Numbered from the stretch's first letter, positions 1 through 11,051 are shown. The stretch: DNA of 64,000 bases from Cunninghamia lanceolata (GCA_027924645.1 BSBN01000809.1:49196001-49260000); one strand, 5' to 3'. The notes: generated from the sequence alone by a model not told the origin. Made by a program: numbers and translations.

Positions 1-1688
1 GATAACAGTCACTCACACTCACAACAAGCACAAACTGATACAACCTAGGCTAGGATAGGATAGTATCTGTTGAATCCCCTAGCTACGCCTATTCAAAGCG
101 GGTAGCTCTAGGATCTTGGTAGCACCGGCTCCTCCTTACATTTGCACACACTTCTCACGCATACCAAGATCCGGGATTCTTATAAGGCTTGACCCTCTCC
201 AAACCTTTAGATTTTCCCTGCTACCTCGGCTAAGAACCGCATGAATCAGGGCCGCTTCAAGGGTTTTGCCCTCTGCGTCAACAGATAGAAGGTTTTTGGC
301 TACTACACAAAGTTGCTAATAAGGGCATCCGTTCAGGTGGCTATACATGCGGCAGCGCTACTCTCCGTTATGGAGTCTCCCAGCCTCCAAGGGTTGCGCC
401 TTGGAGGGTTTTGGGGGAGGTTGGCTGTCGGTATAACACAACTGCACCCGTTGTTTGTGGCTTTCGACACAAACACTTTTCTTATATAGCGGTTTGGAAG
501 GACTTGGCTTTAGCCCGTTACCGCTTGGGTCGTATCCCTTCTCACAGCGGGAAGGCAGGCCCTCTAAAGATAATGACAAGTTCTCATACACCCAAGATCC
601 ATTTGATAGGAAAGGGGAGAGGATACTTTTGTCATTAAATTTGGGTTACAATCAGGCACATGCAAGCAATCAAAAGGATAAATCAAGCACGGAGCAAACA
701 GTAGTTCATTTTAAGCACCAAGCCCAAATATGCCTAATTTAGTGAAAAAAACCACAAATCTTGGACCGATCAAACCTGCAACAGATATGTCAGTAGTTTG
801 ATAACCTCCTTTCTTGGACAAATCAATAAGATGCTGCGCAAATACCTAGTTAATAGCTAAAAATCAAACTGGAACTGAAACAGATTTGAAAACAACAGAA
901 CTTACCAGATGCGATTCACTGCTGATCAAAAGCGACCCCCATTATATCAGAGGTGAAATACTGCAAATCATATGCGATGCGTAAAAACATAGGATGCGAC
1001 ACCTGTCAGCTCATAAGCTATGCATATTGGCCATAAGCGATCAATTGAGGGCTAAATGCGAACAGTATCTACAAAAACACAGCCGACAAACAAAAACCCT
1101 AGTCTAACAGGCGAGTATTATCAGTCCATAAGCGATACTAACGAAGTCAAACGCGGCCTCTGTCGACTCATATGCAATCCAGATATACCCAGAAGCGATC
1201 TGTTGCAAGACAAAAGCGACCTGTATCTGTAAGAAAAAGCTAAAACCCTAACCTGCACAGGTGATCACTATTAGCTCATAAGCGACATAGATCAGTGTAA
1301 AGGTGAGTACTGTTAGATCAAAAGCGACGCGAACATCTGCAAAGGTGGCCACTGTTATGTCAAAAGCGACCGATTATGTGTAAAAGCGGCGGCTGTTAGG
1401 TCAAAAGCGATAAATACTGTCAAAGCAGCCGCAAAAATAACATACGAACATTTTAAAATCAAAAGCGATACTTTTTACCTCAAGCAACGACTGTTCGTTT
1501 AAAGGCGATTCGGAGTGGAAAATGCAGCCTGTTCCAGCTTAGAAGCGACGCAGAAATTCAGAAGCGGCAGATTTTCATTCAAAAGCAACTTGAATTTTCT
1601 GCGAGCACCTGCAAAATCTGATCTTCAAAGAAACAACTCCAAAAAATGAAGTTAATCAGGGACGTGAGTCCCACCGGGCGTGCCAAAA
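1..1688 (-). mobile_element. Internal region of a family M LTR element, left copy, partial
   Basis: This stretch is homologous to 3604-5017: both contain the CAGTCACTCACACTCACAA block and, further on, the same order of motifs. It ends in a primer-site-like sequence three bases before the LTR at 1689. The element reads on the minus strand, so its 5' LTR is the one at 1689-2453 and its 3' LTR would lie outside the window. No coding frame of note is visible. Positions 925-1590 hold about 15 dispersed copies of an AAAAGCGA(C/T)-like motif. It is probably part of a non-autonomous element. Confidence 0.65.
1668..1685 (-). promoter_or_regulatory. Putative primer-binding site, family M left copy
   Basis: Read on the minus strand, the LTR ends in CA, three bases follow, then TGGCACGCCCGGTGGGAC. 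The TGG start and the position fit a tRNA primer site. The same site with few changes occurs at 4997-5014 and at 57221-57239 in family G. I could not assign the tRNA from memory. Confidence 0.55.
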
Positions 1689-2453
1689 TGTGATAGGTGA
1701 AAGTCAGGTGTGGAAGATCAGACATAGTTATGAAACCCTAACCCTACCATCATCAAGGAATCTAACCTAAATGAAATCAAAGGATAATGCAATTCAAGCA
1801 TAACATCACCTAGACCGTGCGATTCCTTGTTTGAGAGAGAGATGTGGACTGCTTCTTCAACAATAAGCAATTACAAAGCTGAAAGCTGCCATGATGGATG
1901 ATAAAAGCTCAAATGCTCAAATGCTCAAGATGATAATGTAGGTGCTATATGATTGCTGGATAGGATTGCTGGATGTCTCATATGGAATGAGATGATGTTT
2001 ATATAGAACTCAACCAAGATCAATCAACGGTGGAGATTCAGAGGCTATGTGAATGGCTAGGATTGAAAGTTACTAAATTTAGGTCCAATTAGTTGTGCAT
2101 GTGAAGGATTTTAAATGAAAGTTGTCTTACAACACATGATGAATGGGAAATGGACAAGTGTTGAAATGTGATAAATGATGAGGGCTTAATTCAAATAAAA
2201 TATTTGAATTAGTTGGGATATGAGTTGGAAATTAATTAAATAAATAAAATTTATTTAATTAATAGGATAAATGCATAAAATGAGATAAGACCTGATGTGG
2301 AATTAATTAAATAAATACAATTTATTTAATTAATTGGCTAAGTGGATGAGAATGGGATTTTAATTAAATAAATAAAATTTATTTAATTAATTGGCTAATG
2401 GATTAGTGATTTAACAAGGTGTTGCTAGACATGGACAAATTTGGGTGTCTACA
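1689..2453 (-). repeat. LTR of family M, shared by two internal regions
   Basis: The repeat starts TGTGATAGG and ends GTGTCTACA on the plus strand (TGT...ACA) and aligns along its length with 5018-5897. A minus-strand TATA box (TATATAAAC, plus 1997-2005) lies mid-LTR. Three AT-rich palindromes of the AATTAAATAAAT/ATTTATTTAATT type lie at about 2229-2394. It is the 3' LTR of the element at 2454-5897 and at the same time borders the internal region at 1-1688. Confidence 0.75.
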
Positions 2454-2462
2454 AAAGTCACT

Positions 2463-2801
2463 TCATAATTTAGCTCCCATACATGCTAGCAAGAAGTAAC
2501 GATTAGGATTAGATAAAACAAGCTTCTCAACTTGATCCCATACATGTGTGTCTTGAAATTCTGATAAGTCATCTTGGGATTGCTCTTCATAGGTCTCTGG
2601 AAATGTTTGAGGTTGCACTTGTTGTGAAGATGACAGTCCAATGGTGTATCCTTTGGGCACAAACATGTAAGAAGGTATGCCAGTTGTGAATTGAGTTGCA
2701 TCTCTAAGGGGCATTCATCAGGATTGTTGCATTTTGGCTTCCATCTCAGCTCGCAATTTTGCTTCCATTTCAGCTCTATATTGGCTCCTAGTTTGAGGCA
2801 T
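2463..2801 (-). pseudogene. Short ORF of family M, unknown product, broken
   Basis: An ATG at 2801 opens a frame of about 113 codons ending at 2463. It begins MPQTRSQYRAEMEAKL, with a duplicated RAEMEAK heptad, which suggests a short charged helix. Two adjacent TGA codons follow about 27 residues in (near 2715-2720), after which the same frame continues for 83 residues rich in Q, P and D. I do not recognise a family. Its position in a non-autonomous LTR element suggests a Gag-like remnant, but that is inference only. Confidence 0.4.
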
Positions 2802-4996
2802 GATGGTTGATGTTTTGAATTGAACTTAGCTTGTCAAGATTGACACCCAAAAGGTGATGGTTAGCTAATTGTTTGGTGTTGGTTTGTTTTGATAATTTGT
2901 TGGTTACTTGGTTGTTGTAGTTGGGTTGTTGTTGTTTGTTGTTGTTTGGTAAACTTAACTAGAGGATAGCTCACACACTCAAGGAAAAAGCTAGTTGCTG
3001 ATGTTGTTTGCTAGTTTTGCTAGGGCTAAGTAAAGCCAAAAGGATAATGTTTGTTAGTTGGTTTTGCTGGTTGGTTGTTGTTTTGGGGTCTCAAAAGGAT
3101 GAAAGCTCAAAAAAGTCCAATGGATTGATTTGCTCAAGATAGAAGACAATGCTTGAGTTGCTGTAACTGATCAGAGGACTATCTAAAATATGATAACAGA
3201 GCTAAGAAAGTCTGAAAATGCAACTGATTTGGCTTAGTTGATACTAATTGTTGATATCTGACCAGAAGTGACAGGTAATAGTTCAGAAGCGATTTAAAAG
3301 ATGTCAGAAGCAATTACTAATATCTCAAAAGTGATCTAGGTTTGCTACAGGTGATAGGCTATAGTGTTAACCAAAGGTGACTAGGTTTGCCAGAGGCAAA
3401 TAGTTTCAGGCTAAAAGTGATGCGGATTGTGCCAAAAGCGATGGACTGTGATTTAAAGGTGATGCAAATTCTGCCAAAAGTGAAAAACTATTGTTTAAAA
3501 GTGATCTGGTTTGGCTGAAGGTGAAGAGTTATGGCTCAAAAGCAGTTTGTGTTTGTCAGAGGATGTGTTTGAATGATATTTTTGACAAGAAATGGTAATT
3601 TCAGTCACTCACACTCACAATAATCACAAACTTGTATAACCTAGGATAGGAAAGGACTATATTTGTTGAGTCCCCTTGCTATGCCTATTCAAAGCAGATA
3701 GCTTCAGGATCTTGGTAGCACCGACTCCCCTCCATGGCACTCACTTCTCACACATACCAAGATCTAGGTTTCCCAAGGCTTGTCCCCCCACCAAACCTTA
3801 GGATTGTCCTTGCTATCTCTACTAAGAACCACAAGAATCAGGGTGGATTCAAAGGTCCCACTTTTTGCATCAACAAATAGAAGGATTTTGGCTACTACAC
3901 AAGGTTGATAGTAAGGGCATCCATTCAGGTGGTTATATGTGTGGCAGCACTACTCTCCGTTATGAAGTCTCCTAGCCTTCAAGGGTTACGCCTTGGAGGG
4001 TTTTGGGGGAGGTTGGTTGTCAGTTTAACACAGCAACACCCGTTGTTTGTGGCTTTCGACACAAACACTTTTCTTATATAGCAGTTCGAAAGGACTTGGC
4101 TTTAGCCTGTTACCACTTGGGTCATACCCCTTCTCACATCGGGAAGGCAGGCCCTCTAAAGATAATAACAAGTTCTCATGCACCCAAGATCCATTTGATA
4201 GGCAAGGGGAGAGGATACTTTCACTATTAAATTTGGGTTACAAACATGCACAACAAGCAATCCAAAAAAAGATAAATCAATCACGGAGCAAACAATGATT
4301 CTTTTTAAGCACCAAGCCCAAATGTTCCTAAATTAGTGATAAATGTAATGTCTTGGACTGATCAGAGCTGCAACAGATATGTCAGTAGTTTCACAACCTC
4401 TTTTTCTTGGATAATCGATAAGATGCTACACAAATAACTGATTAGTAGCCAAGAAAATTGAATTGTAAATGATAAAACTGAAAGCGGCACATAGTTACCA
4501 GAGGTGACTGACTGTTGCTCAAAAGTGATCTGTATTTTACTTAAAGAAAATTGTTACTAGTCAAAAGCAATGCAGAGAAACTGAGATACGAACCGTTATT
4601 GCTCAAAAGTGATGCGGAAACCCTAGATGCAAACTGTTAATGGTTAAAAGCGATGTAGAAACCTGCAAAATTCAAATGTTAGCAAAAAACCCTAATTGCA
4701 GGAAGTGACCTAAACAGTCAAAAGTGATCCATTTCAGATTAAAAGCGATGCGAATTACAACAGACATGACCAGGATCTGATTAAAGGCGATGTAGATTTG
4801 ATAGGAAGTGACCATTGTAGGCTTAGAAGCGACCCAGAAAATGCTAAAAGGGATAGATTTTAGTTTAAATGTGATGTGTATGTTTTGTAAATAGTTGGTT
4901 TTCACTTAAAAGCGACTGCGATGTGTTGTAAGCGCTCAAAAAATCTGATCTTCACAAAAAAACAACTTTAAACAACAAAGTTAATCAAGGACGTGG

Positions 4997-5014
4997 GTTC
5001 CACTAGGCGTGCCA
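4997..5014 (-). promoter_or_regulatory. Putative primer-binding site, family M right copy
   Basis: On the minus strand the LTR (5018-5897) is followed after three bases by TGGCACGCCTAGTGGAAC. It differs from the left copy by two transitions. This fixes the element as minus strand. Confidence 0.6.
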
Positions 5015-5017
5015 AAA

Positions 5018-5897
5018 TGTGATAGGTAAAAATTAGGTTAATAATATCAAGCATATAATTGAAAATCTAATCCTACCACCATCAAATAATCAAATCCAAG
5101 TGAAATCAAAAGCATGCAATTCAAGAACAAAATCACCTAGATTGTATGATTCCTTGTTTATGATGTGGATTGCTTCTCAACAATGAATAATTATGAAGAT
5201 AAAAGCTACCATGATGGATGGATGATAGTGATAAGATGCTAGATGGATGCTAAAGTGCTTAGTATGCTCAAGATAATAATGTGGACGCTATATGAAAATG
5301 ATAGATAGATGTAGTATGGAATGAAAGGGTGTTTATATAAACCTCAACCAAAATCAATCAACGGTGGAGATTTGGTGGCTATGTGAATGGCTTAGATGAA
5401 TTGATAATCATAGGTGAATGTGTAGATGACAAGTGGAGGGAAGATAAGACTTATGTGTGACCGTGTACATAAAAAGTACTACATATGAAAGATATTAAAT
5501 AAAAGATGTAGTAGCACACATATTTTTAAATGAAAAAGGTGCACATGTCGGCTCATGAAGATAAATGATAAGAGAAATTAATTAAATAAATAAAATTTAT
5601 TTAATTGATTGGAAAGTGGGATTATGAAGGGAATTTTTAATTAAATAAATAAGATTTATTTAATTAAAATAGATAGAAATAGATAATTAAATAATTAAAG
5701 ACTATTTAATTATAGATTAGAAGAAGAAGAAAAATAGAAGAAATAGATAATGAATTAATTAAATAAACATGAATTTATTTAATTAATAGAAGAAATAAGT
5801 GATAGGGAAATTGCTCAAGTGTGTTAGACAAATGTAGATGATATTTAATGCAATATTTTGATACTAATGATAACTAGGTCAATTTTGGGTGTCTACA
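5018..5897 (-). repeat. 5' LTR of family M
   Basis: The 880-bp repeat runs from TGTGATAGG to GTGTCTACA and is homologous to 1689-2453, with insertions in its AT-rich part. The minus-strand TATA box TATATAAAC sits at plus 5331-5339. AT-rich palindromes lie at about 5577-5787. It is the 5' LTR because the primer site lies immediately to its left. Confidence 0.75.
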
Positions 5898-7070
5898 CTC
5901 ACATCCCTACAAAGGCACCCAAGACAATAACAAATGCACCCACTTAAGCTAAAACAATTTTGTCATGTCGGTGTTGTTCATGCATTTGTTATGCATTATT
6001 GTTAATGTGGTTGTAAGGTTTTTGTGATTTACATTGAATCCTGCAACGTCCCCCTTATTTTGACATTTGAGTCTCTTAAACATAGTGGATGGTCTCAGTA
6101 AAAATCTCTGTATATGCATCTATTTTCGAGTTGCTTATCCTCAAGGAATGGATGGGAATTGAATCCCACTGAATACACTATGTCGTTTCCCTTCTCTCTT
6201 CTATATTCGCAATCAAGGGAATGAGAGGGACGGCCTAGCACACAAGCGCAGACCTTTCTTCCAATGTCTCCTTTGACGATGCGCTCATGCGCTATTTTGA
6301 CATGTGGCCTCAACATTAGACTATCACCCACTCAAACTTATGAAGCTTAGTTTACCACATATGCCTAACCTTTGTTTATCGCATCATCATAGTCACACAT
6401 TAGAGGGCCCCTCATCCCTCAATGATGTCGTGATACAAGGCCACGTGGCCCATCATCAATGGCAGATTTGAACAGGGTAGTTTTGAGATGGTAGGTTTGC
6501 CAAAGTTTGAAATTTCAAAAAGGTTCGGAAAGGTTAAAAAATAATATAAAACACAAGATTATGCATAGTCATAGAAATAGAATATGAAATAATATAAAAG
6601 GAATGTTTCAGTGGCCAATGCTCAAGGTGTTTTAGAAACTTGATTATTAATACAACTAGTGTCAACATGCTGATCCAATGCATATGCACTAACACTACAA
6701 CATTCACTATCACTATATCTATCATCATTCTCAACAATAGTTTGCTGCTATTCTTGGTCATGCACGTGTCTGAAGCACTTGGTTGTGTTTTGCTTTGAGA
6801 TTATTTACTTGAATGAAGAGAAAAAGTCCTTTGATTAGAATCAGAGAATACATTTTGAGGCTCTGGTTGTATAACTAGTGGACCATAGTCACATTTAATA
6901 CATGTAGCAAATGTTGGGAGTTAAGAGGTGGAGTAGAAATTTTCTATATCAAAGAAACTGGCTTAAGAGAACATATAACATGAAACCATACCTTGGAAAG
7001 GTTGTATGAACAATTATGATTTACAGTGGAGAATAGCATCAATTGTCTAGCACTCTTCATTGTAGTCTAC
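5898..7070. other. Unassigned DNA
   Basis: I see no recognisable gene or element boundary here. Short open frames exist on both strands, but they resemble no family I know and lack good coding signals. Confidence 0.5.
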
Positions 7071-7082
7071 ACTTGTTTTGTT

Positions 7083-7196
7083 ACCCAAATCAAGAAAGAC
7101 CAAGTGTTCTAGGTTACTTAGTTGTGATAGAACAACTCCAGAGAAATTATTGCCGCCAAGGTGGCATTCATATTAGAGATCCCCAAAAGCATTACC
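7083..7196 (-). pseudogene. Leucine-rich-repeat protein fragment (plant receptor type)
   Basis: On the minus strand one frame reads GGNNFSGVVLSQLSNLEHL followed by VFLDLGNK. This fits the plant extracellular LRR pattern (N-x-F-S-G, then L-x-x-L-x-x-L-x-x-L-D-L). Such repeats occur in receptor-like kinases and receptor-like proteins. A stop interrupts the frame just upstream (near 7177) and there is no long ORF on either side. It is a degraded relic of one to one and a half repeats. The flanks (7197-7870) show no further LRR signature that I can support. Confidence 0.5.
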
Positions 7197-7877
7197 TTAA
7201 ATAAATATATGACCATGGTGAATAATAATAGCTTGAAACTCCATGACTCTAAACCTCAACAAAAAGTGTCATGGGACCTAAAACAAAAAATGAACCAAAT
7301 TCTAAATGATTTGTTCTTGAAAGTACAATGTAGATTTCTTTTTTTTTTAGAAATGCATCTGATATTACTTCAAGGAACAAAAACAGTATATCAATCTTGC
7401 AACAGAATTTCATGGCATCTCTATTTCTAGAAATACCAACACCTCTAAGAAATGAACCTTCACCCCAAGAGGTGTTGATTCAATATTTTTGAATGAAATC
7501 ATTGCATTCCACAAAGCCACAACTTTATGCTGCATCGACTCTTTTGTTCCTATTTCTAACAACTTCTGATACATATTTCAACTTCTATTTTGGCAGGAAT
7601 CTGGTGTAATGCGTCTCTTGTTAGTAACTATGAATATACATTAAATATAGTTGAAAATATTTATATATTATAAATTTGTAATACATTTTTCTTGTTTCGA
7701 AGAAACATAGTTGAGACTCTATTGGGTGACAACTTCAAATGGATGTGAGTTGATCTATCAAGCACCCATATTCAAATCTGGTAGTCTTTTATTTTAATTT
7801 AAATCTTTATTGTAGGTTATTTTCCCTATATCATTTATTCTTGGTTTGAACACCTTGATTTTGTGGTTTTTTGTTAG

Positions 7878-7950
7878 GACCCAAAGCTTTCATATGCAAG
7901 ACCACCTACAAGGCGCCAAAGGAGTCATCTGGATCATGACTTAGGAGCTA
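7878..7950 (+). pseudogene. Exon-like relic, basic protein C-terminal region, part A
   Basis: A 73-bp open segment follows a T-rich tract ending in TAG (acceptor-like) and ends before GTTAAT (donor-like). It encodes DPKLSYARPPTRRQRSHLDH and a few more residues. It ends in phase 1, and the next segment at 8122 starts with exactly two bases to complete the codon. The composition suggests an RNA-binding or nuclear protein tail. The identity is unknown. Confidence 0.35.
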
Positions 7951-8121
7951 GTTAATATTCATTGAGTGGTATAATGGTATTTGAACTGTCTTGGTCTATA
8001 CAACTAAGAGATGTACTTGTGTGTTTTGTAGTTTGTTTATTTAATTTTTTAATGCTTAGAAAAACATCATAAATAGATAAGATGATATTTTGTAATTTAT
8101 TCCTTCAATCACTTGTCATAG

Positions 8122-8240
8122 GTCCAGTTTGAGGTAGCAGAGTTGGTGGAATGGAGGGTGTACCTTATCCACCAATTTATTCAAGAAAAAATATTGGTAG
8201 TTATGGACCAAGAAGTGGTCCAAGATCAAATTATTGAAAG
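8122..8240 (+). pseudogene. Exon-like relic, Gly/Tyr/Pro/Arg-rich tail, part B
   Basis: After ATAG the frame from 7878-7950 continues in phase: one TGA early on, then GSRVGGMEGVPYPPIYSRKN followed by a Y-G-P-R-S-G-P-R-S-N-Y ending and a TGA at 8234-8236. Low-complexity Gly/Arg/Tyr tails like this are common in plant hnRNP-type proteins, but I cannot name one. A GTTAGT donor-like site follows. The single internal TGA could be a decayed CGA. It is probably the 3' end of a pseudogene or of an old gene. Confidence 0.35.
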
Positions 8241-8960
8241 GTTAGTTTCTACTGTTATGGTATCAATTAATTATTTTTGAAACAACTATATACAATCATG
8301 TTTCAAAAAAAATTGTTTGCCTGTCATGCTTTTCTATTAACTGTGATAGTAGTTTTTTGACTTATTTGAATTTAGTTTTTTAATTTGTTATTACTAACTA
8401 TTTACACATTTAAGTACAGAATGAGATCTATCAGGCATACTAGATTGAATGAATTCAGCTCATGGGATGTTTTTGGCTTAGTTGGTTCTCTAAGAAAGTG
8501 AAGGTTTTATGATGCAACAAAGTAGGGAGGTTAAATAAAGATTAACATTCATCCTTCCCCACGCCACTTAGAAGTTATTTTCAATAGCAAAATAAGAGGA
8601 AGTAGCAGTTAGGCATCCAATGGCTTTTTGACTTTTCAAACTGTGACACATGTCACTTATCTATTATAATAGATTGCTAAGGATTTGGAAAGGCTTGTAG
8701 GCTAAAGGGCATGCCTTCTTTCATTTTGAGTTAGTTCTTTTCACTTTTTGGCAAAGCATTGTAAACTTGGAGAAGTTTCTTTCTTATCATTTCTGTGCAT
8801 TGTAACTCAGATTTTCAGTCTTGTGATTGAAAATAAGCATTCCAATACTCTATTTCTAAGTATTTTTCAAGCAAGATAAATATTTCAAACTTGTGTAAGT
8901 TGTAAGAACACCTTTCTTTTAATAAAGTTCAGTGATTTTGCCTTCTCAATGGTTGTCTTA
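8241..8960. other. Unassigned AT-rich DNA
   Basis: No supported gene is visible. It could be the 3' untranslated flank of the exon relics just upstream, but nothing in the sequence proves this. Confidence 0.4.
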
Positions 8961-9135
8961 TTGTGTGCAATTGATGATTGATGTGTATTTATGTGTTTTA
9001 TGTTTAAATCCTCAAATATCAGACTAAATATAAAAACAATTGATAGAAATCAATGAATAAATATGACTAAATATACTACCAGTTGACAGAAATCAGTGAA
9101 TAAATATACTACCAACTGACACAAATTTGGCTGCA

Positions 9136-9328
9136 TTATAAATGATCGGTAATAAACTACTAATGGTCATGTGACCAAGCTTAGTGAATAAATATGACTA
9201 AATTACTGACTAAATATACTACCAAATCAATCAATCAAAACAACCAATAAATGACTAAAAATGGTTTAGTCATCAATTCGGTCACGTTATAAATGACTGG
9301 CAATAAACTACTAATGGTCACGTGACCA
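9136..9328. repeat. Pair of 42-bp direct repeats with 12-bp palindromes
   Basis: 9136-9177 and 9287-9328 are near-identical 42-mers (TTATAAATGA...GTGACCA). Each carries the palindrome GGTCA(T/C)GTGACC, perfect as GGTCACGTGACC at 9316-9327. TGACTAAA-type motifs and AATAAATATGACTAAATA surround them (8990-9345). They may be part of a small transposable element, but no boundaries could be fixed. Confidence 0.6.
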
Positions 9329-9388
9329 TGTTTAGTCATTTATATGTAGTTTTTAGTAGTTTTTTTAATCATGTATTGTTGTTTATGT

Positions 9389-9530
9389 ACTAGTGCCTAA
9401 ATAGTTTTCTTGTGTGTCTCTTTCATTGTGAGGACATGAAGGTGGGGGATTTTGATGGTTTTGGGGATTGTTTTTAGCCTCCTCTATTGGATTAGTGTTT
9501 TGTGGTTCCTCATTGACTGTAAATTCAACA
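9389..9530 (-). pseudogene. P coding fragment, copy 1, unknown product
   Basis: Reading on the minus strand after an ACAG acceptor-like site, the frame gives an Asn/Gln/Pro-rich stretch ending PHNERDTQENYL. The homologous stretch in copy 2 (58950-59060) shares N-N-P-x-N, N-P-P-P-S and the ERDTQENYL end. The upstream intron-like segment keeps GT...AG ends, supporting a spliced coding unit. The function is unknown. Confidence 0.4.
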
Positions 9531-9870
9531 TAAAAAATAATCAAATATTGCAAAAGTAAAAAAAAAATCAAACTCACAAAAATCAATCAAACCCTACCTT
9601 CTTTGACTGCTACACCCTCTACATTTCCTTCACGACATCTTCAAGAGTGGGATTGGTGAGGTGGCATGGTGAAAATGTCAATTACACTTAGAACTTTCTT
9701 GATTTCTTCTTTCTCCAACACATTCACGCTTTTGTGACTAGTTTTTGCTTGCAAAAATGCAGAATGGCCATGAGGATTTATGTTTTTCTTTTTTTTTTAC
9801 TTGATGAAACATATAACATGAGTGCGTTATAATGTGAGGGTGTTATAATGTGCTCATGTTTTCTCTTGCA

Positions 9871-9908
9871 TGGGACCAAAAAGACAAAGTGGTGACTTTT
9901 TGGTCCCA
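9871..9908. repeat. Perfect 13-bp inverted repeat of P copy 1
   Basis: TGGGACCAAAAAG is followed after 12 bases by CTTTTTGGTCCCA. The same hairpin with one arm mismatch lies at 58585-58621 in copy 2, at the same place relative to the coding part. Confidence 0.8.
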
Positions 9909-9935
9909 CAATTTTGTGCATATACCCAACTATGT

Positions 9936-11051
9936 ATCATCAATTTTCTAAAATTAAGAGAGTAGAAGGAGAATTCATCGCCGCTTTTAATGATCAGTTC
10001 CAAAAAGCATACTCATGGTTAACAGCTCCATATAATATCAGTGAGCCTATTACATTACTAGTGTACTATTCAGCATTAGATCCCCTAACCCTAATGTTCA
10101 TAAGATGGAAAGATCCTCCCGAAGCTAATCTACCTAGTGCATATATTGAGGTAGTTAAGGTGAACAAGGATATGAGACAAGTAGGATATGGTTCATTATT
10201 AAGTGTTAGAAATCTTGGCATGACTAACCACATGCAACAAATAAGTGGAGCTTTAGCCAACCATACTCCTTTACTAAACCTAGTTTCAACACTTCCATAG
10301 AATACTATCTATTAGCAACAAGGAAATAATCAGTCTTTGGTATTACATCTGGGACTTGCTATTACCAAAGTTTGTCCAAATGGAAATCCTTTTTTCCATC
10401 CTCCTCAATATAATTTAGTGGCAAAAGTATAGGAAGTAAAGGAGGACCTTCAAGAAATTACTGCTCAACTTAAAAGACTGACAACTAAAGTCACTCAGTT
10501 GAGAAATCAAAGTTTCTATGCACAGAACAACGACCAAAACCAACAGAATAGAAGTTACAATGCTCCTAGGCCACCTAGAACATGGAACACTAGATCGAAC
10601 AACAGAAGCATTCCTTCACCACTGGATAATCCTAGCCACTCAAAAGCTAAGCAACCAGCTAGGATGAATTTAGTTGAAGTAGCTCTGAATAACTGGTGTA
10701 GAATACATAACACCAATGCACATGTAGAGGTGGACTGTCCTGATTTCTAAATTATATCAAGCATAAGTGTTAAACACAGAGTGTACTGAGTCAAATGCTC
10801 CTGAAGGTAATGAGATAGTTCCATTAGGATATGAATCAACTATCTTACTAGAGAGTTTCACATTTCCTAATAGAGAAGAACCTGATGCAGTATATGAAAG
10901 CTACATGCTTTCATGGGAAGAATCAGCATTGGGTACTAGAAACATATGTCTTTCTTTTGAAGATGAGAATGAACCTGAACAAGAGATTGATGAAGTTCAT
11001 GCTTTTTAGAAATTGCAAAAATGTCATAATTATAATCTGAGGAGTAATAAC
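9936..11051 (+). pseudogene. gag: Ty3/gypsy Gag, element K, 5'-truncated
   Basis: The plus-strand frame resembles plant Ty3/gypsy Gag. It contains KIKRVEGEFIAAFNDQFQKA and ISEPITLLVYYSALDPL, then a helical segment (VKEDLQEITAQLKRL, near 10440-10490). A zinc finger of the C-x2-H-x4-H-x4-C type follows (WCRIHNTNAHVEVDC, near 10693-10740). An in-frame TAG ends the first part at 10300, other stops follow, and the frame shifts between 10750 and 10767. The N-terminal part of Gag is missing because P copy 1 abuts it. The frame HNYNLRS at its end resumes across element D as a run of Asn codons at 18609. Confidence 0.75.

Larger units (their letters stand above)
2454..5017 (-). mobile_element. Internal region of a family M LTR element, right copy
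   Basis: About 2.56 kb lies between two family M LTRs, with a primer site next to the right LTR, so transcription runs on the minus strand. Too short for gag-pol and without any reverse transcriptase motif, it is non-autonomous. It contains a short broken ORF near its 3' end (2463-2801), a TTG-rich low-complexity tract (about 2860-2960) and two stretches of the AAAAGCGA-like motif (3270-3560, 4470-4920). Positions 3604-5017 match 1-1688. Confidence 0.7.
9383..9935 (-). mobile_element. Repeated sequence P, copy 1 (truncated)
   Basis: On the minus strand this matches 58560-59060. Both copies share, in order, a hairpin of GGGACC/GGTCCC arms, a conserved segment around CATGGCC, an intron-like stretch beginning GTAGGGTTTG and a coding stretch containing ERDTQENYL. 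In this copy the hairpin arms (9871-9883 and 9896-9908) are a perfect 13-bp inverted repeat with a 12-base loop. Copy 1 ends soon after the shared coding motif. The class of element is unknown, and it could also be a duplicated host gene fragment. Confidence 0.5.

Noticed and set aside
411..742. Plus-strand frames at 411-742 and 4003-4298 as conserved genes
   Set aside because: They are homologous only because the family M internal region is duplicated; they run antisense to the element and have differing ends.
925..1590. Regularly spaced AAAAGCGA motif as a CRISPR-like array
   Set aside because: The motif is only 8-9 bases, spacing varies, spacers are not uniform, and the context is a plant LTR element.
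9871..9908. Perfect hairpin as a microRNA precursor
   Set aside because: A 13-bp stem with a 12-base loop is too short for a plant precursor.
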